Shown: positions 24,679 through 33,186, counted from the stretch's first letter. The stretch is 38,542 nucleotides of DNA from Bacillota bacterium (GCA_023397675.1 JAEWTV010000114.1:1-38542), one strand, 5' to 3'. Notes: generated from the sequence alone by a model not told the origin. Program-made: numbers and translations.

Positions 24679-25119
24679 ATGAAAAAAGTGTTGGTTATAA
24701 ACGGACCGAATCTTAACCTTTTAGGACAGAGGGAAAAGAACTTTTATGGAACTGAAACCCTTGAAGTAATTGCTAAAAAGGTGTCTGACGAAGGCGATAA
24801 GCTTGGTATTGAAGTAGGTTTCATACAATCAAACCATGAGGGTGAAATAATAGATAAAATTCATGAGGCAAGAGGCGCTTATGATTTTATAATTATAAAC
24901 CCCGGAGCATACACACATTACAGCTATGCAATAAGAGATGCCATTAAAGGCGTTGAAATACCGGCCATTGAAGTACATTTATCAAATGTTCATGCAAGAG
25001 AAGAATTCAGGAGTAAATCTGTCATTGCACCGGTATGTGTTGGACAAATATGCGGCCTTGGCGGCTATGGCTATATCCTTGCACTTGGTGCAGCTGCAGA
25101 AATTCTTGAGGATAAGTAA
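24679..25119 (+). CDS. aroQ: 3-dehydroquinate dehydratase, type II
   Basis: The 146-residue type II enzyme dehydrates 3-dehydroquinate in the shikimate pathway. It begins VLVINGPNLNLLGQRE with R18 and the catalytic base Y23 in NFYGTETL. NPGAYTHYS, the catalytic-His segment EVHLSNVHAREEFR and GQICGLGGYGY are intact. CGGAGG precedes the ATG. The stop abuts the ATG of the M24 peptidase gene. The order aroQ-pepP-efp is the same as yqhS-yqhT-efp in Bacillus. Confidence 0.97.
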   Translation: MKKVLVINGPNLNLLGQREKNFYGTETLEVIAKKVSDEGDKLGIEVGFIQSNHEGEIIDKIHEARGAYDFIIINPGAYTHYSYAIRDAIKGVEIPAIEVHLSNVHAREEFRSKSVIAPVCVGQICGLGGYGYILALGAAAEILEDK

Positions 25120-26211
25120 ATGAAAGATTTAAGATCAGATGCAATAAACAAGAGAATTAAAAACCTTAGAAGTAAGCTCGCTGAAAATAACACTGATTGT
25201 GCTCTGGTGTTAAAAAGGGAGAATTACATATATCTTTCGGGATTTACCGGTACCTCTGCGGTATTGTTAATTACTCGGAAGGAAGCGTTTCTGATAACAG
25301 ATTTCAGGTATGTTGAACAGGCAGGACTTGAGGCACCCTCATATCAGATAATCAAATATCAGGGAAGCCTTAAAGCTGCCATTTCGGATTTGCTCAATAA
25401 TATTAAGGTTAAAACGCTCGGAATCGAAGAGGATTATATAGCTCACAGCTTATATGAAGAATATAAGGTAGCATTTTCAATGGTGGAACTGGTTCCCTTA
25501 AAAAGATCCATAGAAGACTTGAGAATTGTTAAAGATGCATATGAGCTTGAAATCATTAAAAAAGCTGTTGAAATAGCCGACAATGCTTTTTCACATGTGC
25601 TTACTCTCATTAAGCCGGGTATCACTGAATCGGAGGTAGCAGCCGAGCTTGAGTATTCAATGAAGAAACAGGGTGCAAGGGGGCCTTCCTTTGATACAAT
25701 AGTTGCATCCGGCAAACGTGCTGCCATGCCGCATGGTGTTGCTTCAACCAAAAAGCTTGAAAAGGGAGACGTTATAACACTTGATTTCGGGGCTATCTAC
25801 CAGGATTATTGCTCCGATATGACAAGAACAGTTTTCCTGGGTCCGCCACACGATGAGCTTAAGAAAATATATAATATAGTAAAAAAAGCGCAGCAGACTT
25901 CTCTTGAAGGTGCTTACAAAGGCTTAAAAGGCTTTGAAGTTGACAGAATTTCAAGAGAAATTATAAGTGAAAACGGCTACGGGGATTATTTCGGGCACGG
26001 TCTGGGACACGGAGTAGGGCTTGAAATACATGAGGAACCCAGGTTTTCACCCTCCGGCAACCTTACTATGGATAACGGAATGGTAGTAACGGTAGAACCG
26101 GGAATATATCTTGAAAACCTTGGCGGAGTCAGGATTGAAGATATCATTGTAATAAAGGATAATAACCCGGAGATTTTAACCAAATCCACAAAGGAAATGA
26201 TAATTTTATAA
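25120..26211 (+). CDS. pepP: Xaa-Pro aminopeptidase (M24B family)
   Basis: The 363-residue protein has the creatinase-like N-terminal domain (about 1-135) and the pita-bread catalytic domain. Metal ligands are D222 (DFGAIY), D233 (SDMTRT), the His of GHGLGHGVGLEIHE and the two Glu of EEP and GGVRIEDI. It removes N-terminal residues ahead of proline. It starts directly at the aroQ stop codon, so translation is probably coupled. It is the equivalent of Bacillus yqhT. Confidence 0.95.
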   Translation: MKDLRSDAINKRIKNLRSKLAENNTDCALVLKRENYIYLSGFTGTSAVLLITRKEAFLITDFRYVEQAGLEAPSYQIIKYQGSLKAAISDLLNNIKVKTLGIEEDYIAHSLYEEYKVAFSMVELVPLKRSIEDLRIVKDAYELEIIKKAVEIADNAFSHVLTLIKPGITESEVAAELEYSMKKQGARGPSFDTIVASGKRAAMPHGVASTKKLEKGDVITLDFGAIYQDYCSDMTRTVFLGPPHDELKKIYNIVKKAQQTSLEGAYKGLKGFEVDRISREIISENGYGDYFGHGLGHGVGLEIHEEPRFSPSGNLTMDNGMVVTVEPGIYLENLGGVRIEDIIVIKDNNPEILTKSTKEMIIL

Positions 26212-26271
26212 AATAGATGGATACGATTATCCTATCTAGTAAAAATTTCTTGAAATCTTATTGATTTTAAT

Positions 26272-26295
26272 TTAATATTAATTAGGTAATATTAA
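26272..26295. repeat. A+T-rich palindrome upstream of efp
   Basis: TTAATATTA (26272-26280) and TAATATTAA (26287-26295) form a perfect 9-bp inverted repeat with a 6-nt spacer. It lies 84 nt before efp in the 167-nt gap after pepP, where the efp promoter should be, so it may be an operator. No regulator is identified. Confidence 0.5.
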
Positions 26296-26378
26296 TATAG
26301 GGGTCTATTATAAAGTTCATATATGCTAATCATAAATGAATTTAAACTTTAGAAAAAGAATATACTGGAGGTATAAAA

Positions 26379-26936
26379 ATGATAACGGCAGGGGATTTTA
26401 GAAACGGTGTAACTTTTGAAATGGATACTCAGATTTTTCAGATTGTTGAATTCCAACACGTTAAACCAGGTAAAGGTGCTGCATTCGTAAGAGTGAAAAT
26501 GAAGAACATTATTTCAGGAGCAACTGTTGAAAGAACTTTTAACCCTACAGAAAAATTTGAAAACGCTCATATAGAAAGAAAGGATATGCAGTATTTATAC
26601 AGTGATGGCGACCTCTACTACTTTATGGATGTTGAAACCTATGAACAGGCTCCTATGAGCAAGGCAACAATAGGGGATGCATTAAAGTTTGTAAAGGAAA
26701 ATGTTACTGTAAAGGTATTATCATATAAAGGAAATGTATTTGGTATTGAACCGCCTATATTTGTTGAACTTGAAATAGTTGAAACCGAGCCTGGCTTCAA
26801 GGGCGACACTGCTACAAACGCAACTAAGCCTGCAACATTGGAAACCGGTGCAGTTATAAAGGTTCCGCTGTTTGTTAACCAGGGAGATGTAATAAGAATA
26901 GATACCAGAACTTCCGAGTACATGGAAAGAGTTTAA
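26379..26936 (+). CDS. efp: Translation elongation factor P
   Basis: The 185-residue EF-P has the KOW-like N-terminal domain and two OB domains. K32, in the KPGKGAAFVRV loop, is the tip residue that contacts the peptidyl-transferase centre; in Bacillus the equivalent lysine is 5-aminopentanolylated. EF-P relieves ribosome stalling at polyproline. ACTGGAGG precedes the ATG. Its own upstream gap with a palindrome suggests a separate promoter. Confidence 0.97.
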   Translation: MITAGDFRNGVTFEMDTQIFQIVEFQHVKPGKGAAFVRVKMKNIISGATVERTFNPTEKFENAHIERKDMQYLYSDGDLYYFMDVETYEQAPMSKATIGDALKFVKENVTVKVLSYKGNVFGIEPPIFVELEIVETEPGFKGDTATNATKPATLETGAVIKVPLFVNQGDVIRIDTRTSEYMERV

Positions 26937-26962
26937 ATAAAAAATACGGAGGAAATAAAAGA

Positions 26963-27376
26963 ATGGGATTATTAAGTGAAAGAGTATCCTATCTTAAAGG
27001 GCTTGCTGATGGAATGAAGCTTGACGATTCAACAAATGAAGGAAAGCTTCTCAAAGCTATAGTTGACGTTCTCGAAGACTTTGCACTCACTGTTGAAGAC
27101 ATAGAAGACGTTCAGGAAGCTTTAAGCCAGCAGGTTGATGAAATTGACGAGGACCTCGCTGAAATCGAAAGCGACATATATGATCTTGACGAAGAGGAAG
27201 ATTGCGATATCGAAGTTGAATGTCCTTATTGCGGTGAAACCATATGTCTTGATTGTGATGAAATCGAAGATGAAACAGGTACTATAACCTGCCCTCATTG
27301 CGAAAAGGAATTTGACTACAAGTTAGAATGTGATTGCGGATGCGAAGACCATAATCACAATCATTCAGAAGAATAA
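26963..27376 (+). CDS. Acidic zinc-ribbon protein, CD1247-like
   Basis: The 137-residue protein has an N-terminal helical half (LLSERVSYLKGLADGMKLD) of the type named after Clostridioides difficile CD1247. A very acidic linker (EIDEDLAEIESDIYDLDEEED) is followed by a zinc-ribbon-like end with CPYC, CLDC, CPHC and CDCGC, and a His-rich tail (HNHNH). Conserved in spore-forming clostridia next to efp and spoIIIA; the function is unknown to me. CGGAGG precedes the ATG. It ends at a clear terminator, so it belongs with efp rather than with the spoIIIA operon. Confidence 0.82.
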   Translation: MGLLSERVSYLKGLADGMKLDDSTNEGKLLKAIVDVLEDFALTVEDIEDVQEALSQQVDEIDEDLAEIESDIYDLDEEEDCDIEVECPYCGETICLDCDEIEDETGTITCPHCEKEFDYKLECDCGCEDHNHNHSEE

Positions 27377-27398
27377 TTAAGTTTAAAAACAGTAAAGA

Positions 27399-27429
27399 AG
27401 AATTGCTTAAAAGAGCAGTTCTTTTTTTT
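27399..27429 (+). terminator. Terminator after the efp-CD1247-like unit
   Basis: AGAATTGCT (27399-27407), a 6-nt loop and AGCAGTTCT (27414-27422) form a 9-bp stem with one T-G wobble, followed by seven T residues. Confidence 0.9.
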
Positions 27430-27453
27430 ATGCAAAAAAATAACAGGGAATAG

Positions 27454-27482
27454 TCATAATAAATTAACGTAACTAATACATT
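27454..27482 (+). promoter_or_regulatory. Candidate sigma-E promoter of the spoIIIA operon
   Basis: TCATAAT (27454-27460), a 14-nt spacer and AATACATT (27475-27482) resemble the sigma-E boxes TCATATT and CATACAAT with the correct spacing. It lies 70 nt before the spoIIIAA start and just after a terminator. The spoIIIA operon is transcribed by sigma-E in Bacillus. Confidence 0.62.
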
Positions 27483-27551
27483 ATGTATATACATTTAATG
27501 AAGGAAAGGCAGATTGTACTTACGGTCCTTTAACAGGGGGTGAAAATACTA

Positions 27552-28544
27552 ATGAATGAGGAATACGAAAAAATTTCGGAAGAAGTTCTAAAATATATCT
27601 CGTCAGAACCAAGAAGCATTCTTAAAAAAGTAGCTCCTGTCCACATGTCCACAATTGAAGAAATAAGACTTAGGGCAAACAGGCCTTTGATGCTTCATAC
27701 CAAAAGATCTGACTGGTTTGTAGACCTATCAGGATACCTTAAAAAGGACTATGCTGACTGTTATGTCGTTTCACGGGAAGATATTGCAAGGTCTCTTGAA
27801 TTGATAAGCGCTAATTCCATTTATGCATTTCAGGAAGACATAAAAAACGGGTTTATTACCCTAAAAGGCGGGCATAGGGTTGGAATTGCAGGCAGGGTGA
27901 TATTTGACGCTACCGGGGTAAGAAATATCAAGGATTTTTCCGGGCTTAACATAAGAATATCAAGAGAAGTCTGCGGCTGCTCAAATAAGATTATGAAATA
28001 CATAATTAAAAGTAGCAGGGATGTTTTCAATACCCTGCTCATATCACCGCCTCAGTGCGGTAAAACAACAATTCTAAGGGACATTGCCAGAAATATAAGT
28101 GACGGTATGAAAGAGCTTGATTTCACAGGCCTTAAGGTTGGAGTCATAGATGAAAGGTCAGAGATTGCTTCCTGCTACAAGGGTGTTCCACAAAACCATA
28201 CAGGTATAAGAACGGATGTACTGGATGCTTGTCCTAAGGCTATCGGAATGGATACCATGCTTAGGTCAATGTCTCCTCAGGTAATTGTAACAGATGAAAT
28301 AGGCAATGAGGGTGACGGGGGATCCATTAAAAGGGTAATCAACGCAGGAGTTAAAATCATTGCAACTGCCCATGGCTACAATATTTCGGAGCTTAAGACA
28401 AGGCAGGAGGTCATAGGCCTGATAGAAGGAAAAGTGTTTGAAAGATATGTAGTCTTAAGCAGCCGCGAGGGACCCGGGACACTCGAGGAAATAACAGATG
28501 AAAACCTTAGGGTTATGTACAGGAGAGATGCATATGCTGTTTAA
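27552..28544 (+). CDS. spoIIIAA: Stage III sporulation ATPase SpoIIIAA
   Basis: The 330-residue protein is a secretion-type AAA+ ATPase related to GspE/PilT, expected to act at the mother-cell face of the SpoIIIA-SpoIIQ channel. The P-loop is SPPQCGKT at residues 165-172; the first Gly of the usual GxxxxGKT is Ser. The Walker B-like VIVTDEIG and GATVHG-equivalent IATAHGY are present. The ATG at 27552 is preferred over the GTG at 27540, which lies within the G-rich Shine-Dalgarno region. It overlaps the start of spoIIIAB. Confidence 0.95.
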   Translation: MNEEYEKISEEVLKYISSEPRSILKKVAPVHMSTIEEIRLRANRPLMLHTKRSDWFVDLSGYLKKDYADCYVVSREDIARSLELISANSIYAFQEDIKNGFITLKGGHRVGIAGRVIFDATGVRNIKDFSGLNIRISREVCGCSNKIMKYIIKSSRDVFNTLLISPPQCGKTTILRDIARNISDGMKELDFTGLKVGVIDERSEIASCYKGVPQNHTGIRTDVLDACPKAIGMDTMLRSMSPQVIVTDEIGNEGDGGSIKRVINAGVKIIATAHGYNISELKTRQEVIGLIEGKVFERYVVLSSREGPGTLEEITDENLRVMYRRDAYAV

Positions 28545-29055
28545 ACTGATTGGCGGAATAATTATAATTACGGCTTCCTGTTTGATAGGCTTTGCACTTG
28601 CAAGAGACTGCATAAGACGGCCAACAGATCTAAGGCGGCTTCAAGTGCTTTTGCAGATGCTTGATAATGAAATCAGTTACTTGTCCAATCTTCTTACAGA
28701 TTCCTTCAGAAAAATAAGCGGAAGCAGCCAGGGCGGAATATATGACTTCTTCCGTGATACAGCAGACAAGCTGGAAAAAGATATAGGATTAAGTGCATGT
28801 GAAGCATGGGAAATGACAGTGAAAAATAATATATATAAGACAGGCCTTAACAAGGAAGATGAAGAGATACTTCTGTCCTTTGGTAAAATGCTTGGAAGCT
28901 CGGATATTGATGGCCAGATAAACAATATAAAAATTACAGCCAACCGTCTTAAGCTTCAGGAAAGTAAGGCTGAAGAGAAAAGGGCAAAAAACGAGAAGAT
29001 GTACAAAAGCCTGGGGGCACTTGGGGGCCTGGCGATAGTAATAATACTTATTTAA
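28534..29055 (+). CDS. spoIIIAB: Stage III sporulation protein SpoIIIAB
   Basis: The 173-residue protein has an N-terminal membrane helix (LFKLIGGIIIITASCLIGFAL), a helical domain resembling GspF/T2SF proteins and a C-terminal membrane segment. The start at 28534 is chosen because AGGAG (28521-28525) is 8 nt away and the length then matches Bacillus SpoIIIAB (171 residues). ATG 28528 is only 2 nt from that site. It overlaps the spoIIIAA stop by 11 nt, indicating translational coupling. Confidence 0.94.
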   Translation: MLFKLIGGIIIITASCLIGFALARDCIRRPTDLRRLQVLLQMLDNEISYLSNLLTDSFRKISGSSQGGIYDFFRDTADKLEKDIGLSACEAWEMTVKNNIYKTGLNKEDEEILLSFGKMLGSSDIDGQINNIKITANRLKLQESKAEEKRAKNEKMYKSLGALGGLAIVIILI

Positions 29056-29159
29056 TTAAGATAAATAAGTAAGATAAAGCAAATTTTGAATAAAAGTTTG
29101 TATCCCAGAAGCCGGATACAAACAAACATTGAAATTACTTTATCTTATAAATTAAGGAT

Positions 29160-29182
29160 CATATGTTGCTATACAACATATG
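29160..29182 (+). repeat. Stem-loop immediately before the spoIIIAC ribosome binding site
   Basis: CATATGTTG, loop CTATA, CAACATATG is a perfect 9-bp stem. It ends 2 nt before GGTGAGG (29185-29191), the spoIIIAC ribosome binding site. A related stem-loop with loop CTGTA occurs at 32398-32420 in the same operon. Confidence 0.8.
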
Positions 29183-29196
29183 CTGGTGAGGTACAT

Positions 29197-29391
29197 ATGG
29201 ATATAAGTTTGATATTTAAGATCGCAACAATAGGAATACTGGTATCAATTCTGGATATGGTTCTTAAGAAATCAGGGCGTGACGAGCTGGCAATGCTTAC
29301 AACCCTGGCAGGTCTGATTGTGGTTCTTCTGATGGTAGCCAAGCAAATAGTAAACCTTTTTGATGTAGTCAAGGCAATGTTCCAGCTTTGA
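29197..29391 (+). CDS. spoIIIAC: Stage III sporulation protein SpoIIIAC
   Basis: The 64-residue protein has two transmembrane helices, close to the 68 residues of Bacillus SpoIIIAC. It begins MDISLIFKIATIGILVSILDMVLKKSGRDE. The ATG at 29197 follows GGTGAGG; an upstream in-frame extension lacks family similarity and runs through the stem-loop. SpoIIIAC and SpoIIIAD are small membrane parts of the mother-cell channel complex. Confidence 0.94.
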   Translation: MDISLIFKIATIGILVSILDMVLKKSGRDELAMLTTLAGLIVVLLMVAKQIVNLFDVVKAMFQL

Positions 29392-29469
29392 TCCGGGGCT
29401 TAGTGCCGTATTTATAAATAGGACATGTCGGGTTGGTTCACATTTTAAAGTAATGGATGGCTGATAAAA

Positions 29470-29856
29470 GTGGAAATATTTCAAATCGTAGGATTATGTA
29501 TAATAGCTACCCTGCTTGTAATAGTGATCAGAGCTCACAAGCCTGAAATGGCTTTGCAGGTAAGCATAGTAACTGGTGTGATAGTGTTCTTCCTTATAGC
29601 AGGAAAGCTTTCCGCGGTAATCGGGATGCTTGAAGGCTATGTGAAAAAAGCACATATAGATATGGCATATTTGACGCTCTTGTTAAAGATTATCGGAATT
29701 GCTTATATTGCTGAATTTGGGGCTGAAATATGTAAGGATGCTGGGGAATCGTCAATAGCTTCAAAAATTGAATTGGCGGGAAAAGTAACTATTGTATTCC
29801 TTGCAGTGCCTATAATAACTTCACTTCTGGATTTGGTTATTAAAATAATGCCTTAG
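29470..29856 (+). CDS. spoIIIAD: Stage III sporulation protein SpoIIIAD
   Basis: The 128-residue membrane protein has four hydrophobic segments and matches SpoIIIAD in length (133 in Bacillus) and in the LKIIGIAYIAEFGAEICKDAGE segment. Translation starts at GTG 29470; the upstream GGATGG is a weak ribosome binding site. A 78-nt gap separates it from spoIIIAC. Confidence 0.94.
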   Translation: MEIFQIVGLCIIATLLVIVIRAHKPEMALQVSIVTGVIVFFLIAGKLSAVIGMLEGYVKKAHIDMAYLTLLLKIIGIAYIAEFGAEICKDAGESSIASKIELAGKVTIVFLAVPIITSLLDLVIKIMP

Positions 29857-29870
29857 GATTAGGGGCCAAA

Positions 29871-31127
29871 ATGCAAATGAGAAAAAAGAAAAACACTAAA
29901 AAAATAATAATAAAGATAATTCTGCTGACTGCAATATTTCAGGTGCTTTTTTCTGTTTTTGCTTTTGCAGAAAATGAAGCAGATACAACTCAGGGTCAAA
30001 AACAGAGCCAACAGCAGAGCCAGCAGCAGAGCCAGCAGCAGCTCATCAATGAACAGCTTAATTCGGACGAAGTAAAAAATGTTGAAAAGGAAATGCAAAA
30101 GTACAAGGACGGTGATATAAAGGAGATTCTGCCCGATTACGACCCGGAGAAAATAATTACAGATGTTGCAGAGGGAAAGTTCAAATTCGGGGTTACAGAT
30201 GCAATAAACAAAGCGCTACAGTTCTTGTTCAAAGAGGTTTATCAGAACATAGGAATACTTATAAAGCTTGTAATACTGGTTATTTTGTGTGCGGTACTTA
30301 AGAACCTGCAAAACTCCTTCCTGAGCGAGAGTGTCGGAGAAATAGCCTTTTATGCCTGCTATGCAGTTATAGTAGCGGTACTTATACTTAGCTTCAATAC
30401 TGCAATGGAATTGGGGCATTCGGTAATAGACAGCATGGTCAGCTTTATGCATGCTTCTATTCCGGTTATGGTAACACTGCTTATTTCGGGCGGAAACCTT
30501 GCATCCGCCGGTGTTTTACAGCCAACACTGATACTTATAGTTCAAGTAACGGCTACTATAGTTAAGAATGTATTTTTACCCCTTATATTTCTGTCAACCA
30601 TACTCAGTGTTGTTAACAATATTTCGGACAAGATACAGATTTCAAAGCTTGCAGGTTTGTTCAAGCAGATAACGGGCTGGGCTGTAGGGATGACGCTAAC
30701 TCTGTTTATCGCGCTCATATCCATACAGGGAACCCTGGGGGCAGCTGTAGACGGTGTAACTGGAAAGACAGCAAAGTATGCCATAAACACCTTTGTACCA
30801 ATAGTAGGAAAGTATCTTTCGGATGCAGCAGACGCTGTAGTGGGGTGTTCGCTTATAATAAAGAATGCTTCAGGTACCGCAATACTTATAGGCGTTGTAG
30901 CACTTTGCCTGGTACCATTACTAAAAATACTTGCACTGGTGCTGCTTTACAGGGCAAGCTCGGCGCTGGTCGAACCAATTGCTGATAAAAGGATAACAAA
31001 CTGTATGAGCGATATGGCAGGTTCCCTTACGTATGTGCTTGGAATAGCTGCAGCAGTGGCGTTTATGTTTTTCATATCAATAACTGTTCTTATAAGCGCA
31101 GGGAACATGAGTACCGCAATACGGTGA
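29871..31127 (+). CDS. spoIIIAE: Stage III sporulation protein SpoIIIAE
   Basis: The 418-residue polytopic membrane protein has a signal-like N-terminus (to about residue 31). A glutamine-rich stretch, four QQ-rich repeats at about residues 43-60, precedes DYDPEKIITDVAEGKFKFG. About seven membrane helices follow. It is probably the main membrane-embedded component of the SpoIIIA complex, a role inferred for the family. The Gln-rich insert is encoded by near-identical 12-nt units (CAGAGCCAGCAG). Confidence 0.94.
   Translation: MQMRKKKNTKKIIIKIILLTAIFQVLFSVFAFAENEADTTQGQKQSQQQSQQQSQQQLINEQLNSDEVKNVEKEMQKYKDGDIKEILPDYDPEKIITDVAEGKFKFGVTDAINKALQFLFKEVYQNIGILIKLVILVILCAVLKNLQNSFLSESVGEIAFYACYAVIVAVLILSFNTAMELGHSVIDSMVSFMHASIPVMVTLLISGGNLASAGVLQPTLILIVQVTATIVKNVFLPLIFLSTILSVVNNISDKIQISKLAGLFKQITGWAVGMTLTLFIALISIQGTLGAAVDGVTGKTAKYAINTFVPIVGKYLSDAADAVVGCSLIIKNASGTAILIGVVALCLVPLLKILALVLLYRASSALVEPIADKRITNCMSDMAGSLTYVLGIAAAVAFMFFISITVLISAGNMSTAIR
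30003..30043 (+). repeat. 12-bp microsatellite-like units encoding a Gln/Ser tract in SpoIIIAE
   Basis: About three and a half units of CAGAGCCAGCAG code for SQQQSQQQSQQQ. The units are nearly identical, so the number could change by slippage in frame (4 residues per unit). Confidence 0.85.
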
Positions 31128-31143
31128 AGCAAGAGGTCTTTAT

Positions 31144-31755
31144 ATGATGGATTTTTTAAAAAACTGGGTTTTGAATATCGTTGCATTAGGGCTTTTAATA
31201 GTTATTTTCGAAATAATAGTCCCTTCAGGGAAAATAAAAAAATTTATCAACCTTGTGGCTGGGTTCATACTTATAATTGCTGTTATAAATCCGTTTGTAA
31301 CCTATTTTTCAAAGGGCTTCAGCTTTAAGGACATTCAGCTGACAGACAGCAATGCACTTGATCAGAAGGAGTTGGAACAGCAAAGCAAAAATGTTGAAGA
31401 AAAACAGAAGCAGCAAATAGTTGACGTATACAGGAGTAAAATCAAAAAAAGAATTGAAGATACGGTAAGGGAAATGGACGGAGTATCTGATGCAAAAGCC
31501 AATATAGTTATTAACGAGGATTATGAGAGTGAGAACTTCGGAGGAATTCTAAGTGTAAGTCTGGAAGTGGTGAATGCTCCTACCGAAAAGGCAATAAAAC
31601 CGGTAAGCAAGGTAGGCAAGGTTGAAATAGGCAAAGACAAAGAGGTTTCAGAGAATAAGAAGGAAGTTGACAAGGAACTTAAAAATAAAATCGAAGATAA
31701 ATTAAGCAAGTTATTTGACATAGAAAAAAGCAGTATCGCAATAACTGCCGGCTAA
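31144..31755 (+). CDS. spoIIIAF: Stage III sporulation protein SpoIIIAF
   Basis: The 203-residue bitopic protein has two N-terminal membrane helices (about residues 5-24 and 33-54), a charged linker and a C-terminal ring-building-motif-like domain (RIEDTVREMDGVSDAKANIVIN). It begins 16 nt after spoIIIAE behind AGAGG. ATG 31147 is an equally possible start. Confidence 0.93.
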   Translation: MMDFLKNWVLNIVALGLLIVIFEIIVPSGKIKKFINLVAGFILIIAVINPFVTYFSKGFSFKDIQLTDSNALDQKELEQQSKNVEEKQKQQIVDVYRSKIKKRIEDTVREMDGVSDAKANIVINEDYESENFGGILSVSLEVVNAPTEKAIKPVSKVGKVEIGKDKEVSENKKEVDKELKNKIEDKLSKLFDIEKSSIAITAG

Positions 31756-31788
31756 AGCCGGTCAAAAAATCCAAAGAGGTGAATTGTA

Positions 31789-32394
31789 ATGGACCAGTTT
31801 AAAAAGCTTGTTGAGAAGTTTAAAAGTATGACTGAAAGCAAAAACAAAAAGAAGCTTATTGAAAACTCAGTAATTGCAATAATTATAGGAATTATTCTGA
31901 TAATAACTGCCGGTACTCTCTTTGGAGGAGGCAATAAAAAGGAATCAGAACAACAGCAGCAAAGCAAGGGCACTGAGCTTGTAAACAAACCGGTAATTCA
32001 GGAGGATAGTTCGGTTCAAAGAGAAATGGAGACAATTCTCTCAAAAGTAGCTGGAGCGGGTAAGGTGGATGTAATGATTACATACGAGACGGGTAAGGAA
32101 TCGGTTCCTGCCACAAATGTAAAAAGAAACGACAATAGCACCCAGGAGAAGGATACTTCCGGCGGTACAAGGGATATAACCCAGAATGATTTTGAAAGCA
32201 ATGTTGTTTATGAGGAAGGACAGGGTACCAAGAAACCTGTGATTTTAAAGGAAATACAGCCAAAAGTGAAGGGTGTTGTCATAATTACAGATGGTGCAGA
32301 CAATCCGGTTGTTAAGGAAAACCTTTGTAATGCGGCAAAAGTTCTGCTGGATGTGGAAATACATAAAATTCAAGTCCTGCAAAGAACCAGATGA
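31789..32394 (+). CDS. spoIIIAG: Stage III sporulation protein SpoIIIAG
   Basis: The 201-residue protein has one N-terminal membrane helix (about 25-46). Its extracellular domain contains the ring-building motif (EMETILSKVAGAGKVDVMITYETG) that in Bacillus SpoIIIAG forms a large 30-subunit ring in the intermembrane space. The KGVVIITDGADNPVVKENL segment is strongly conserved. AGAGGTG precedes the ATG. Confidence 0.95.
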   Translation: MDQFKKLVEKFKSMTESKNKKKLIENSVIAIIIGIILIITAGTLFGGGNKKESEQQQQSKGTELVNKPVIQEDSSVQREMETILSKVAGAGKVDVMITYETGKESVPATNVKRNDNSTQEKDTSGGTRDITQNDFESNVVYEEGQGTKKPVILKEIQPKVKGVVIITDGADNPVVKENLCNAAKVLLDVEIHKIQVLQRTR

Positions 32395-32397
32395 AAG

Positions 32398-32420
32398 TAT
32401 ATTTTGCTGTACAACATATA
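32398..32420 (+). repeat. Stem-loop after spoIIIAG, related to the one before spoIIIAC
   Basis: TATATTTTG, loop CTGTA, CAACATATA pairs at 8 of 9 positions. TTGCTGTACAACATAT here matches TTGCTATACAACATAT at 29166-29181 in 15 of 16 bases. It starts 4 nt after the spoIIIAG stop. Confidence 0.7.
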
Positions 32421-32499
32421 TGTCCTTGCACAGGAATATATATAACTGTAGGGGATTAAGCTTTTGTGATCGAATTGAGCTTATTTAAATAGTAAATTC

Positions 32500-32512
32500 C
32501 CGGCTTTGCCGG
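32500..32512 (+). promoter_or_regulatory. Short GC hairpin before spoIIIAH
   Basis: CCGGC, loop TTT, GCCGG forms a tight 5-bp stem in an A+T-rich gap of 147 nt, 29 nt before the spoIIIAH start. No T-tract follows, so it is more likely an mRNA structural element than a terminator. Confidence 0.5.
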
Positions 32513-32541
32513 TATTAATTTAAAATACAGGGGGTATAAAT

Positions 32542-33180
32542 ATGAAGGTATTCAAAAGAAAACAGATTGTTATCCTTTCGCTAATAATGCTTATACTGGT
32601 TGCAGGCTATCTGCAGTACAGCTATAAAAAAAGCAGTATATCTACAGATACACAGGATGTTGGCAAAAGCACAGGGGATTCTGTTTTTGTAGATAACAGC
32701 AAGACAACTGACAAGACACAGAGCACGGTAAAAACACAACAAACAAAGGATACAAATACAAAGGATAATAAGGACAATAAGGATAAGAGCAGCGACAGTT
32801 CGTCAAAGGATATTGCTTCAAAGAAGGCTAACGATTACTTCGCACAAACAAAGCTTGACTTGGAAACTGAGAGAAGCAAAGACATGGAAACACTTAAATC
32901 CATAACTCAGGATACAAATGCTGATGCACAATCAAAGAAAAGTGCATACGAAAAAATAATGAAACTTACCGAATTATCTGAAAAAGAAGCTAAAATGGCT
33001 GCATTAATTAAACAGAAGGAATTCAGCGATGTAATTGTAATAGCTAATGAGGACGGAAATGTCAATGTAACTGTTAAATCACCAACACTTACATCATCCC
33101 AGGTAGCAAAGATAGCCGACATAGTTTCAAGGCAAATGAATATCACGCTTAATAAAATACGTATAAATAATATATATTAA
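32542..33180 (+). CDS. spoIIIAH: Stage III sporulation protein SpoIIIAH
   Basis: The 212-residue protein has a single N-terminal membrane helix (about residues 8-26), a Lys/Asp/Ser/Thr-rich linker and a C-terminal YscJ/FliF-like ring-building domain (SDVIVIANEDGNVNVTVKS). In Bacillus this domain binds forespore SpoIIQ to join the two halves of the channel. AGGGGGT precedes the ATG. It is the last gene of the operon. Confidence 0.94.
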   Translation: MKVFKRKQIVILSLIMLILVAGYLQYSYKKSSISTDTQDVGKSTGDSVFVDNSKTTDKTQSTVKTQQTKDTNTKDNKDNKDKSSDSSSKDIASKKANDYFAQTKLDLETERSKDMETLKSITQDTNADAQSKKSAYEKIMKLTELSEKEAKMAALIKQKEFSDVIVIANEDGNVNVTVKSPTLTSSQVAKIADIVSRQMNITLNKIRINNIY

Positions 33181-33186
33181 ACTTTG

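Noticed and set aside
32291..32488. 65-residue frame overlapping the 3' end of spoIIIAG
   Set aside because: It is out of frame with a conserved gene, has no ribosome binding site, and crosses the stem-loop after spoIIIAG.
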